Source of the DNA: Hydractinia symbiolongicarpus
Lineage: Eukaryota; Cnidaria; Hydrozoa; Anthoathecata; Hydractiniidae
Direction: 5' to 3'
Assembly: GCF_029227915.1 (NCBI RefSeq)
Contig: NC_079881.1
Location: 13,679,501 to 13,743,500 of the forward strand
DNA: 64,000 bases
The translations under genes and the position numbers were made by a program. Every line of letters begins with the position of its first letter. Position 1 is the first letter of the stretch. This document shows positions 48,401 to 55,996 of this stretch, one piece after another. Below the pieces are notes generated by a model. It was not told the DNA's origin. It did not search any database and worked only from the letters and a program-made list of their open reading frames with translations.

Positions 48401-49869
48401 CTTGGTTCTGGACCAAATGTTAAGTGGGGAAGCAACCAAGCGTCATCCAGGTATTATAAACGCTGTAAATAAAGTCACCCCCTCTGTATCCGTAGTTTTA
48501 ATGCTTCTCCTTACATTTTAATTTAGGATAAATAAGGCAGCGACAGCAGTAACTGACGGCCCTCTCTTGGTATGTCAATTTTTCATTAAAGCATTAAACG
48601 TTTTGCGAGATCCTATCAACGTTGTTTCGGGGTGTGGACTAAAGTTAGACTTTAGAGTAAACTCTGTAACCTTAGTTAATAAAATACAACTTAAAACAAA
48701 AAACTATGACGCTAGAGAAATTACTTTCGTTTTACAATATTCCTAGCTAAAAATTATGCCTGATAAAACATTCATGAAACAGTAACAGCTGTAAATAAGA
48801 TTAAATGTTGTTGTATTGTATTTATATTTAATAGCATTTTAAAACATTGAAATGAAAGGGAACAAACAAACGCCACCATAATGAAATATAAGAGCTAAAA
48901 CACATAAACTGCTAAAAATAATGATATGTCGAACTAAACTGTTTCGAAAAGTTAAAAGTTAAACAATAATAGTATCTGGCTCAGAAGCACTTTGGCGAAA
49001 ATTATAAAATAGAACTATATTATGAAGGGTCTGTGTTTATTGCGTTTTGCAAGTAGGTTAGGTAGGTTATCAAACAATTTGCTCACAGAGCGCGCATAAA
49101 TTTCATGTTAGTAAATTGTTTAAAAATATTTTTTTTTTTGCAAATTACGTTTAGATAAACACGCTAAATATTAGTTACTCAGATGCTGGCTTGTTTGGTG
49201 TGAATATCATCACCACTCCACAAGCTGCTACACCAGTAAGTATGAATGTGAAGATGTTTATGTTGTCTTTCTTAGTGACTTGTTGAGGTAGTACGGATCT
49301 TTCATTTAGGTTCTAAAAGCTGCAGTTGGACAAATAACTGCAGTTGCCAAAGGTGATGTAACAGCAAAAGAATTTGAAAGAGCGAAGTATGACTATGTTT
49401 TTATGTTAGTACTCTGCAATGTCATATGTATAAACCTTAATCAATAAAATTATTTTATTAGAACACAAGCAAAAGCAGCTGCCTCTATGCAAAGTGAGAG
49501 CAACGATGATATGTTAGATGATCTTGTACAACAGGTAAATTATTCTCACCAGTTGGTATTGATTTTTTTTTCTGTGTAAAATTCTTTTTACCCTTTTTTT
49601 ACAGATTGCTTTCCATGGCAGATATACTCCGTTAAAAGAATCTTTGGCAAATATTGATAAAGTAACACTTGAAGAAACTAGTAAGGTATCAAACGTCAAA
49701 TTTTACAGTGCAATTTTTCCCCTCTATTTGACTAAATTAGTACTCCTTTGATTGTGACGATATCGATATATTTATTCAGTTAACAAAGCATTTGCTCAAT
49801 GGGAAAGCATCGTTAGCTGTTACTGGAGATTCATCTGCTGCTCCGTACATTGATCAACTTTTTATTTGA
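21336..49869 (+). CDS. UQCRC2: UQCRC2, complex III core protein 2, 18 readable exons
   Basis: Core 2 is a non-catalytic M16 peptidase-like subunit of the mitochondrial bc1 complex (matrix face of the inner membrane). Exons: 21336-21428, 29301-29450, 39621-39685, 39917-39964 (or from 39908), 40112-40173, 45618-45681, 45755-45788, 45869-45932, 46040-46097, 48047-48209, 48284-48323, 48395-48450, 48527-48569, 49155-49235, 49310-49386, 49462-49534, 49605-49685, 49780-49869. All have gt/ag borders and phases join. Diagnostic stretches are GGSRNETSTQFGLSHLL, NSLYCENFRLGCYSPEQ, LGSGPNVKWGSN and SYSDAGLFGV. The zinc motif HxxEH of processing peptidases is absent (HLLKN), which separates it from MPP-beta. 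About 400 residues are covered; the presequence exon is missing from my model. Confidence 0.93.
22360..22450 (+). repeat. dispersed direct repeat, copy 1 (copy 2 at 29010-29110)
   Basis: The stretch with tctgaaattcttt, aaaaagacttgttaac and aactttttaagc occurs again at 29010-29110 in the same orientation with about 80 percent identity. No coding content; the family is unknown. Confidence 0.55.
22937..23665 (+). mobile_element. family X, copy 2
   Basis: 729 bp, about 85 percent identical to copy 1 (shared blocks: gtgcacttaaaa, gtggtgacgtcaat, gggaccacctgggaccaa, ctatacat...cttgatcagc). It interrupts repeat Y; the related uninterrupted Y copy at 27721-27770 (inverted) shows the empty site. Confidence 0.8.
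23666..24005 (+). repeat. repeat Y, copy 1 (with its 5' part at 22905-22936)
   Basis: About 340 bp matching in inverted orientation 27400-27770 (nearly full) and 27185-27390 (partial). Shared words include aacaagtaagaaacaagttt, tttatac and cattggaataatttta. Non-coding. Confidence 0.65.
24006..25195. other. intron sequence, nothing recognised
   Basis: AT-rich UQCRC2 intron DNA with only short chance reading frames. Confidence 0.5.
25200..25525. repeat. degenerate array of atcgtttca words
   Basis: About fifteen copies of atcgtttca or close variants in one orientation at irregular spacing of 12-30 bp. It may be a decayed minisatellite or subterminal repeat of a transposon. Confidence 0.6.
25758..26196. 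mobile_element. 439 bp MITE with ccaggccatt ends
   Basis: Ends ccaggccatttcttga (25758-25773) and tcaaggaatggcctgg (26181-26196) are inverted with one mismatch in 16. The interior has inverted and direct words of acaagtgcgat/cgcacttgt. There is no ORF. Confidence 0.7.
27185..27770 (-). repeat. repeat Y, two inverted copies in tandem
   Basis: 27185-27390 and 27400-27770 both match copy 1 on the opposite strand. Both contain cccagacttgtttta and taataaggttttgttcc-like blocks. The second copy lacks the X insertion and provides the empty-site comparison. Confidence 0.6.
27771..28955. other. intron sequence, nothing recognised
   Basis: AT-rich. Two gacgtcatt words near 27838-27865 resemble the gacgtc-rich family X but no alignment extends. 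The reading frames at 28004-28739 show no protein-like conservation. Confidence 0.45.
29010..29110 (+). repeat. dispersed direct repeat, copy 2
   Basis: See 22360-22450. This copy ends about 190 bp upstream of UQCRC2 exon 2. Confidence 0.5.
29301..29450 (+). CDS. UQCRC2: UQCRC2 exon with the LENGIKVATVDN strand
   Basis: 50 codons, acceptor attttag, donor gtgagt. It encodes TQLENGIKVATVDNGGAVSR, then LRGGSRNETSTQFGLSHLLK, the start of the first M16-like domain. It is followed by a 10.2 kb intron. Confidence 0.93.
29474..29687. mobile_element. 214 bp MITE with acgt-caggcctttt ends
   Basis: The left end acgtccaggcctttt (29474) and right end aaaaggcctgaacgt (29673-29687) are inverted with one mismatch. 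The interior carries inverted words gcgtgcaatagcacgcg and ggcgtgctttttggcacac. It abuts family X copy 3; the shared word aacgt could be a target duplication. Confidence 0.6.
29684..30293 (+). mobile_element. family X, copy 3, 5' truncated
   Basis: About 610 bp aligned to copies 1 and 2 from the block acgtcaatatc to the end word ttattgactagt. The first ~120 bp of the family are missing, replaced by the neighbouring MITE. Confidence 0.78.
30294..30900. other. intron sequence, nothing recognised
   Basis: AT-rich with no supported gene or repeat. Near 30410-30480 a slightly GC-richer patch (ctgtcgtcgccattagc) is probably an old repeat. Confidence 0.4.
30903..31560 (-). pseudogene. Penelope-like element, 3' RT and GIY-YIG-linked part
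   Basis: Minus-strand frames in order: around 31500 VELHQAKRISSNF; 31133-31366 IPFCMKNERAAQKFIENMY, KIKSLFPLKD and IYAQIACDLHRK; 30903-31127 CKILEAIYIRKFMQALNDQL. The ELH-AK/PYC...F-LKD...Y-I-C...EA-FI-K--P-LN-Q order is that of the end of Penelope-like polyproteins. Frames are shifted at least twice. The 5' part may be the fragment at 37860-38210. Confidence 0.65.
31561..32455. other. intron sequence, nothing recognised
   Basis: AT-rich with T tracts (32214-32240). No protein-like frame. Confidence 0.4.
33670..35583. mobile_element. 1.9 kb element with ~230 bp inverted ends inside the hAT gene
   Basis: 33668-33905 pairs with the inverse of 35335-35590: ttaaagggatccagaagtac against the inverse of ttgtaaaagtaccttgggatc, continuing through gatatcg...aaatatttgttttt and aagatggcgg/ccgccttgat to agcgct. 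There is no ORF inside. It holds the 230 bp repeat D and a tandem of caaataaa/gaaataaaaatcatg units (34985-35140). Target duplication is not clear (TTA/TAA). Foldback-type non-autonomous transposon. Confidence 0.72.
34746..34975 (+). repeat. repeat D, copy 1 (copy 2 at 47474-47692)
   Basis: About 220 bp nearly identical to 47474-47692 (ctctgtcttgtgtcgtattg, agttttgacaaccacc, gtgcagcttgctgtattgta). Open frames in both copies are the same by shared sequence, not by selection that I can show. Confidence 0.75.
36700..37855. other. intron sequence with short hairpins
   Basis: No gene. Hairpin at 37469-37500 (tgccattatgctca, inverse after a 4-nt loop) and at about 37788-37824 (gaaaagcctt...aaggcttttc). 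Short direct words cggaagaaacttt recur near 37575-37605. Confidence 0.5.
37860..38210 (-). pseudogene. Penelope-like reverse transcriptase fragment (YVDD)
   Basis: The minus frame from about 38210 reads ECTFTANDELFKQIV, MSGPVSFVLSGCFMNKL and FQIKYVDDTYNRRKKHVADI followed by YHPNIRFT, then shifts frame into KFPDTE. This is the palm region of Penelope-like RT (A-MG-P-S...YVDD). It may be the upstream half of the fragment at 30903-31560, separated by the hAT and other insertions. Confidence 0.75.
38365..38465. repeat. short tandem of gtgattaactga units
   Basis: Four imperfect units of about 25 bp with ttaagtgattaactgaaga. Confidence 0.7.
38484..38720. mobile_element. Tigger/pogo-like transposon end
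   Basis: Repeated ctaattcgaac, ttatttcgaac and gctaattcgaac words after a start like ctcggtagacttcc. This pattern is common at the ends of Tigger-type (Tc1/mariner group) elements. No transposase is present. Confidence 0.45.
38721..39620. other. intron sequence, nothing recognised
   Basis: AT-rich UQCRC2 intron 2 DNA; no supported feature. Confidence 0.45.
39621..40173 (+). CDS. UQCRC2: UQCRC2 exons 3-5
   Basis: Three short exons. Exon 3 (39621-39685) reads TNKERTDLRTVRELQQIGG and ends in phase 2 before donor gtatgg. Exon 4 (39917-39964, or 39908 by an alternative acceptor three codons earlier) reads SSRELISRNAVFMRHK. Exon 5 (40112-40173) reads LELLENMAPGITQPIFNAWD before gtaagt. Confidence 0.85.
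40174..43080. other. long intron stretch, nothing recognised
   Basis: AT-rich intron DNA. Several frames of 60-80 codons show no protein-like pattern. A run of accagtaa/ctggta words lies at 40935-41100. Confidence 0.4.
43087..43137. repeat. perfect 25 bp palindrome with 1-nt centre
   Basis: 43087-43111 and 43113-43137 are exact inverses (core actggaatgcatcaacc). The word attccagtaa recurs twice just downstream. Confidence 0.9.
43200..45215 (-). pseudogene. Ty1/Copia retrotransposon polyprotein remnant
   Basis: Reading leftward: 44953-45210 is the end of the integrase (GNVKYMNGDKVYYRRKD, with an 11-residue duplication of KDNIGM...). 44426-44932 has HGSRYIRVHPCNLM and a long acidic linker. 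43895-44113 has RT with WTCHSINIKAAFLQGKSID and VYGLNDASRTWY. 43677-43898 has the second RT part (IISTHVDDFCWGG). 43322-43666 is the start of RNase H (IGQLNWVATQTRPDI, CYSDASYRNLSDGGSKGGYV). Several frameshifts; no LTRs found. The plus-strand serine-rich frame at 44481 is a shadow. Confidence 0.85.
45216..45617. other. intron sequence, nothing recognised
   Basis: AT-rich; possibly the degraded left part of the Copia element but no gag-like frame is visible. Confidence 0.35.
45618..46097 (+). CDS. UQCRC2: UQCRC2 exons 6-9
   Basis: Four exons (45618-45681, 45755-45788, 45869-45932, 46040-46097) reading LSDVIEGCQFENAIVYTD, NLELLHQAAFR, SGLGNSLYCENFRLGCY and LEEYVQQMHVGERLTIV. LYC-NFRLG and the following EE-V are close to the core 2 family. 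Confidence 0.92.
46098..47035. other. intron sequence with poly(A) and repeats of ctccttaaat
   Basis: A run of about 22 A near 46356-46377 and several ctccttaa/tccttaaata words (46580-46990), which look like a decayed tandem or element with similar ends (gtggccactcctcc... and ...gcggtcaccctgctg). Confidence 0.45.
47036..47473. repeat. minisatellite, ~61 bp unit, about 7 copies
   Basis: Units contain ttgttgtgcaactgttgtag and gaagaaattctac. The last four are nearly identical, the first three carry atgcg in place of acgcg. Lies in UQCRC2 intron 9. Confidence 0.92.
47474..47692 (+). repeat. repeat D, copy 2
   Basis: See 34746-34975. It sits exactly between two tandem arrays. Confidence 0.75.
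47697..48039. repeat. minisatellite, 27 bp unit, about 12 copies, ending in a T tract
   Basis: The unit is ttgctgattctattttctt plus taattatg. 27 is a multiple of three, which explains the long minus-strand frame with a repeating nine-residue motif (RISNIIKEN). The array ends in 15 T and then the acceptor of UQCRC2 exon 10 at 48047. Confidence 0.92.
48047..48569 (+). CDS. UQCRC2: UQCRC2 exons 10-13
   Basis: Exon 10 (48047-48209) reads LLRYVKELFGNLPRGQILHN and FGGEIHRNTG. Exons 11-13 read HANLPVLAVLQ, LGSGPNVKWGSNQASS and NKAATAVTDGPLL. Exon 10's acceptor directly follows a 27 bp minisatellite and a T tract. Confidence 0.92.
48570..49154. other. UQCRC2 intron 13, nothing recognised
   Basis: AT-rich, with T tract near the acceptor; no repeat assigned. 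Confidence 0.5.
49155..49869 (+). CDS. UQCRC2: UQCRC2 exons 14-18 and stop
   Basis: Exons read NTLNISYSDAGLFGVNIIT, LKAAVGQITAVAKGDVTAKE, QAKAAASMQSESNDDMLDD, IAFHGRYTPLKESLANIDKV and TKHLLNGKASLAVTGDSSAA. The last ends YIDQLFI and TGA at 49867-49869, where the family ends PFVDEL-like. No standard AATAAA could be fixed downstream. Confidence 0.92.
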
Positions 49870-50504
49870 AGACCAGATAAATTTATATAATTGATGGCTT
49901 GTAATGTTTAACAGTGAATAGAAACTCCCTTATGTTTTTGCTTTGATAGAAGACAATTTACAGTGTGTGTCTTTATTTAGTTTTATTTTAAAGCATTTTC
50001 CTTTGGAGAAGGGATTTTTGCACAACTTATTTTTGTATTTTAGACCCTACTCGCAACTATGTTTCTCAATTTTTTTTTTAGAAAAAACTATTAAATCCTG
50101 AAAATAATTTAAGTTCTTAAAGATGATCAGTAAAACCAAGGTTGCACCGAGACTGGAAAATCTAGAAAACCTGAAGTGCGGAAAATGCAATTCTACGAAT
50201 TTTTTGTATAATTTTCTGACTAGTTGTTATGACATGCAGCCATTTTCTCGGAAACCATTTCTAATTTGGTCATTTTGCTAGGAAAATTTTCTGTCTTCCT
50301 CAAACACTTTCTTTTCTTAACCCTATTCTTCCGGGCTATTTGGGGGGCTCCTCAGTGTTTTTTTATTTGGGGTTGTTTTTTTTGTTTTTTTTTGGGGGGG
50401 GGAGGGAGGGAGGGAGGGTGGAGGGTGAAGCTTAATCTCCTTTTTAAAATTTCTAAAGTTGTTGTACAGACCTTAAGTAATCACTTGTTCCAAACAAAAT
50501 TGCT
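49870..50504. other. UQCRC2 3' flank with G-rich tract
   Basis: No gene. 50393-50424 holds gggggggg followed by four or more gaggg repeats, a G-quadruplex-type sequence on the plus strand. Confidence 0.6.
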
Positions 50505-50910
50505 AATATTGAAGAAGAACTACTTTGTTCATCACTAACATACTGCCAAGCAGTGAGCGGGATTCGATCCGCGGTCCCCAGAACTGGGAGCTGCAGACGA
50601 ACCCACTACACTACGTGCGGCAATATGTTAGCGATGTACTCAGATAGTTTATCCGGATGGTGTGTATACATATAGGTGAATATTTATCATAGCACATCCG
50701 TATTTCATTCTCAACAGTTTCATTCTCAACAGTTCATCAATCCCTCTCACTGCTTGGCAGTATGTTAGTGATGAACAAAGTAGTTCTTTCTCAATATGAC
50801 TTACACGCATTATACTCGCCCGTCATAATCAGAGGTCTGATCGGAGTGAAGCATTCTCTGTTGAGAATGAAATAGGATGTGCTATGATAAATATTCACCT
50901 ATATAAAATT
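50505..50910 (-). mobile_element. tRNA-derived SINE-like sequence with interlocked inverted repeats
   Basis: On the minus strand, tagtgtagtgg (50603-50613) fits a Pol III A box and gatcgaatc (50561-50569) fits a B box, about 34 nt apart. The flanks form two inverted pairs: 50511-50558 with 50745-50795 (gccaagcagtgag/ctcactgcttggc) and 50670-50717 with 50859-50906 (ggtgaatatttatcatagc). The order is A-B-A'-B'. No proper tRNA acceptor stem is present. Confidence 0.55.
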
Positions 50911-52129
50911 GCTAATGTCTACATTTTTTATTTCTGCCAGCGAAGGCGGAATCTTTAAAATCGCCTGAGGAGATAGAGACAGCGCAGCTAGGCTCAACGC
51001 TGCTAATTTGTGTCCAGGCTAAAACCTCGGAAAATTTCTTTTTTTTTTGAAAGGCAATGGAGAGGCTTTAATCTTTATTAATTTAATCACCAATCTGAAC
51101 AGAGTTCGTGTACTCTTCGAGTGGCCAGAACATTCTGTGTATGGCCATGACTAAAAGTGCTAACATTTTGTTGTTCGCCCCTTGCTGGTCTGGTTGGTCG
51201 TTGTAGCTTTATTGATTTAGCTAGGGAGCTAAACAGTATATATTATTTAAATTCGTCTGTTTTATCAGGTAAGAATTATTTTATATATAAGTGAGAAAAG
51301 TGTGCTGGCTAGCTAGCTATCTCAATTTTAGGTGCTGACTTGTTCTCCCTTTGATTGGTGCTGAAATACCCCTTCTTATAGTCGTAAAATTACTTTCTTA
51401 CTCTACACAAAAAAGTGCCTTAATTAAAATGCCTTTTTTTCTTAAGGAGCCAGCAACAAAAAACATTTGTCCTGCTTTGCGTAGTTTTTCCATTAGGGCT
51501 GGACACTTAAACCCTCCCCTTTAAGGGAAAAGGGGGCTAAAAAAAACTTCCCAACGACACTTCGATCAGATAAAACGATATTCGTCACAGGATATTTTTT
51601 TATATTTTTTTGCAATAAAGTTTTCGAAGCGTGACAAAAGTTTATTGTTGCTTGCACTGAACAGTCAGGGTGAACTGATAATTAGCATGTAAACAGAATA
51701 TATAGTGATGCAGGATTATTAGACCCTACACTAGTATATTTAGCTGTTAAAATCTTCTTTGTGTTCTTTACAGTCAGCTAAATGTGTCTTTTCCAGGTTT
51801 TTTCTTGAAATCAAAGTAGTGTTGTTGTCTGCTTGCTACAGTAAAATTAATAACTTTTTTGCACAATCGTTTCTTGTTCCTTTTTAGGTTTTAAATGAAG
51901 CACAACTTTATGTCGATCTGTATAAATATAGATGGCTATGGGAAGATTGATAACGAAGAAAATTGTGGAAATTTAAGTAAAAAAAATATCTATCATATAA
52001 GTAGTTCTATGAGCGGCTAATTATACTGTACGCACTTTATATATAATTATTTTGCGTATATAAATAGATGATCTGTATATTTTATATGGCTAGCCTGACA
52101 ATTATCGAGGGATATACCCTGTCTATTAT
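50911..52129. other. no gene seen
   Basis: AT-rich intergenic sequence without supported features. Confidence 0.4.
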
Positions 52130-52335
52130 TTCTAGGAGGGGCCATGGCTTAGATCGGGAGTCCTAGATTATTTAATGCTCATTTTGAACTACGCAGACCC
52201 AATTAGGGTTCGCGCTCTACCAGACAACTCCCTATAGCAGCCAACACAGTGCGCATTCTCCATGTGTGAGAAATTGCACCAAGGGGGATTGAATCCCGTT
52301 CTTCCCACAAAATGCCAGAGTTTTAATTATCAGTT
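52130..52335 (-). mobile_element. second tRNA-like SINE candidate
   Basis: The minus strand reads ctggtagagcgcgaaccc, close to a tRNA D-arm/A box, followed after about 25 nt by gtagttcaaaat, near a B box. The other end has gggattgaatccc. GC content is above the surroundings. One or two box positions deviate. Confidence 0.4.
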
Positions 52336-54636
52336 CTCCTTGAGTGCCTAATTTGCTTAAAAACCTTTTTTGAACTCACCCAAAGTAACACAAAATATTT
52401 TTCTAAGATTACTTCCTAAGACTTGATTTTTAGAAATCTCACGAAAACGACCATCGATTTATCAAATCTGCAAATTTATTAGTTGTGTGTTTACCCTTTT
52501 TTATTTCAACTTGTAGATTTCAATTTGAAATTTCAGAAGTTAGATATGTTTAACTTTTTGGATTTGTCAAACAAAACAATGACCAATCAGTTTCCTCAAA
52601 ATGAAAAATTGCAACTAATCCGACTCCCCGATAAAAATTCAAGTTTGAATCAAAAAACGATAATAAACAATTTGTTAACTCAACCAATTGATTTCAACAA
52701 AATAAATCCTGAACTTGTTTAACAAAAATATCAAAAGCCAGTTTGTATAACTTTATTTACTTATTTATTTATAAAATATACCTTGTGCATCACATGGCAT
52801 TGATTTGTATCCTTTTAATCAATTCCCTTTTCAAATCAAAGAAGTAAAGAGAGGTTAAGGAGACAATAATTAAACAACCTGGTTTTAATGCAGTTTATGG
52901 TATGTGTTCTTGTTTCCCAAACGTACTTTTTTCAGATCAGTGTTATCAAGCCATGCACCATCACAATTTTCAAAAGATTTTCAACAAGAGAGTAAATTTT
53001 GAAGCCCTAAATACTGAAATATTTATAATGCTAATATGCATTTATTGCTGAATTAATTAACAATGAACTACTTCATCATTCAAATTGAGCTCGTTCAGAA
53101 GTTATTATATTCGAATCGTTAAGTTTATACATAAGATTTGTACCCTGGAATTTCAAGAATTTTCCTGATCAGTTTTAAAAATATCCAGTTAAAGTTTTAA
53201 CTGTTATTTTAGAATACTTCATATAGCTATGTAAAATTTTTAATTTTTATTTATTGAGTTGTATTTTAACATTGCAGGTTAGTTACATTAATAATGAAGA
53301 ATACTCAATGATTTGTTTACCCCATAATTCTCCGTTTTCAAGCTCTACTTCAAATTTTAAAATCTTTCAGGCCAATGGCGGAAATCTTCAAGCCCCTGGG
53401 CTTCTTCTTGTTTATGACATCAAACTGCTGAAATGAGTAAAAGTTAGCTTAAATTTGAGATTTGTTCAATATTTGTATAATTGCTTTGTATTTTGTAACA
53501 CTGATATGAAAAACAAAAAACAATGTAGCAACATATACAAAGAAGGCCCCGAAAGCTTGTTAAAACAATTAAAAATTCACTCAATGGTCTCATGGTCGCG
53601 AGGACCACGACACCGGAAAATTAAAACACTAGGTAGAAATCTGTAATATAGAACAAATTTTTTTAAAGCAAAAATGTCTTTTTTAATGGTGACACGTTGT
53701 TTTATCAAGAACAAAATTTCCTTACATCTGAGAAAACCTAGATAATTCAAGAAGCCTGCAAGAGAGTTCTTTATTTGAATAAAGATATTTTTTCTAAAAA
53801 GCAGTAACAGCAAAGTGGTGCAATCTTCTGGAAGATGAATAGCATGCTGCAACTTTGTGGTTGATTTTACAAAATTCAGTTGCTTTCTTAAAGAAATACG
53901 TAAATTGGGGCTGAATTGAAAACCAAAATATTTGTTTGGATATTTTTGTGCATTTTCGAATTTTATTTATGACTTTTCAATACTTAAAAGGAAGAAATTT
54001 TGGCGTGGAAGAATTTTTTTAAGTTCCGCTTTTTTTGCCAAAATGTAGCCAAGTCGACGCAAAATTTAAATTATTTGACCCTTTACTCTAATTGAAAGAA
54101 AAACTACCAATTTTTTGAGTTTTTCATAAATATTGTTTACATTTTGTCCTATTTTAATACTTGAATCATTTTTCTCGTACTAGGAACCTAGATGTTTTTT
54201 AAAACATATTCACAATTGGACTCTTAATGGAAAAAAGTCTGGAGTTTTAATGGGAAATGTGAGCACCAACCCTGTAAACGTTAATGTTGAAAGAATGTGT
54301 TTCACTTGATACTAGATTTTCATTCCATATTGCGATATACTTTGTTTAAAAAACACTTTTTTTACAGTCATTTTCTTATATTTAAAAAGTGTTCCAAAAG
54401 GAAACAACTCCGCATTTTATTTTATTTTTAAAATTCTGATTGCAAAAAGAACTGCTGCAGCTTGCTTAAAAAGCGTTTTAATCAAAAATTGCCCCTCCGA
54501 ATAAATATTTGCACGCATCCAATCTCCTATGTGAATTCCGCAAAAATCTCTTCCAAAACAATTTATTTGCTTCAGTTAGACTATTAGAATTCACTAACAT
54601 TAGCGTTTTGGAAATCTGTAGGTTGGAAATGCATTG
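52336..54636. other. intergenic; two weak exon candidates
   Basis: Frames at 52483-52722 (ends NLLTQPIDFNKINPELV) and 53274-53436 (after an acceptor ttgcag, ends QAPGLLLVYDIKLLK and TGA) have protein-like composition. They have no clear splice partners and no family I recognise. They could be the end of an unplaced plus-strand gene. Confidence 0.25.
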
Positions 54637-54639
54637 ACA

Positions 54640-54710
54640 TCACATCACGCTGCATTTGTATTAGGTGCCTACCTGCTGTAGGCACCTACTACAAATGCAG
54701 CATGATGTGA
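54640..54710. repeat. 33 bp hairpin, 2 mismatches, 5-nt loop
   Basis: 54640-54672 pairs with 54678-54710 (cores gctgcatttgta and tacaaatgcagc; ggtgcctac/gtaggcacc). It would fold as a long RNA hairpin on either strand. Confidence 0.85.
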
Positions 54711-54859
54711 CTACAAAAATTGTTTGGCTTATAATGGTTCAATTTATTACTGTTTTGTATTATTCTGTTTAATTTTAAAAAGACATTTTTGAAAACTCAA
54801 AAACTTAGAATTTATTTGGTTGGTTAAGTTTGTTATATCAACAATACAACGGCGCTGCT

Positions 54860-55996
54860 ATGGGACGCATCAGAAGACAACGACGTTATAAAGCTTGTGA
54901 TCCCTTTAGTGTTAAAAAGAAAACTGGAAACGAAGATATGTAAATACCGTTGTTTGATTTTGATTTGTGTTTACTGTTTTGGTAATTAATTTTCCCGAAA
55001 AATATGTTTATAATAACATTTCAACTTGTCCTTAACAATAGCTAATAAGTATTTTATTGTTCCTTGTCTGAGTATTCATTTATTTTTCACCTATCTTTCA
55101 GCTGTTGATATACACTATATTTCCGTCGCTACAATTTTCTTTTGACAATTTTTTGTCAATTTTATTTGTAATTGTTGTTTGTTTGTTTCTTTGTTTTTTT
55201 TATCATTTAAAAGTAAAAAATTTAAAGCTAAAGCAATAGAACATTAAATTCCATTTGCATTGAGTCGTTTGATCGTATGATGCGTTTTTGTCAATTGCAA
55301 TAGTTACGCTCATTGTACGCGCACAAAAAGGGAAATAGTGAATACACATAAAACTATAAATAACTCAATCTTTCTATTAGCTAAATAATTGTTAAGAAAA
55401 CTTCGTATTTATGAAGCAATATTTTTTGAGGGATTTTTCTAGATCCTAAAAAATTATTTGATCCATTTTATAGGTATAATCAACCTCCAAAACAGAAAGA
55501 AGTAATAAATGATTATTTTGTTAAAAATAAAAGTTACCTGCACTTTCAGCAAAAAATTAAACGTGGTTCTATCAAAAAATCCACAAATAAAGGTGCGTAG
55601 TTTTTTAGCGGTTAAACTGCTTTATTTTTATTTATTTTTATGTTTACTATTTTAATTTTTAGGTCATAGACAAACGGCAATAAAAAACGACAAACAAACC
55701 AAAAAAACAGAATTTCAAAAACGTGGCAGTGAAACCAATAAAGCCTTTTTACAACGGCTAGATCGAAGTGTTCAGGAAGCTTTCGACAAAGCAATAGTGA
55801 AAACCAAAACAATACGGAAAAAAAGAAAGGAGTATGGAATGCTTTTGGATTTCTAAATCTGACGCGTTTTCGCTGTTACTGTTATTTTTTTTTTACAGAA
55901 TAAAAATTAATTTTTTTAGACATCTGAAGGCTAGAGATTTGAAGAAGAAAAACAAAAAAATCGACGACTTGCACACTGATTTTTCGTCTTTCGGAG
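54860..55996 (+). CDS. CCDC137: CCDC137 exons 1-4
   Basis: Exon 1 starts at ATG 54860 and ends before donor gtaaat. Exon 2 reads QPPKQKEVINDYFVKNKS. Exon 3 contains the FQKRGSETNKAFLQRL block and ends before donor gtatgg. Exon 4 reads LKARDLKKKNKKIDDLH and ends before gtaaaa. Confidence 0.82.

Noticed and set aside
21336-49869. Mitochondrial processing peptidase beta as identity of the M16-like gene
   Set aside because: The HxxEH zinc motif is missing, and the central and C-terminal stretches (LGSGPNVKWGSN, SYSDAGLFGV) fit core 2.
50549-50625. A functional tRNA gene
   Set aside because: A and B boxes are present but no 7-bp acceptor stem or standard anticodon arm can be formed, so SINE-like is the better call.
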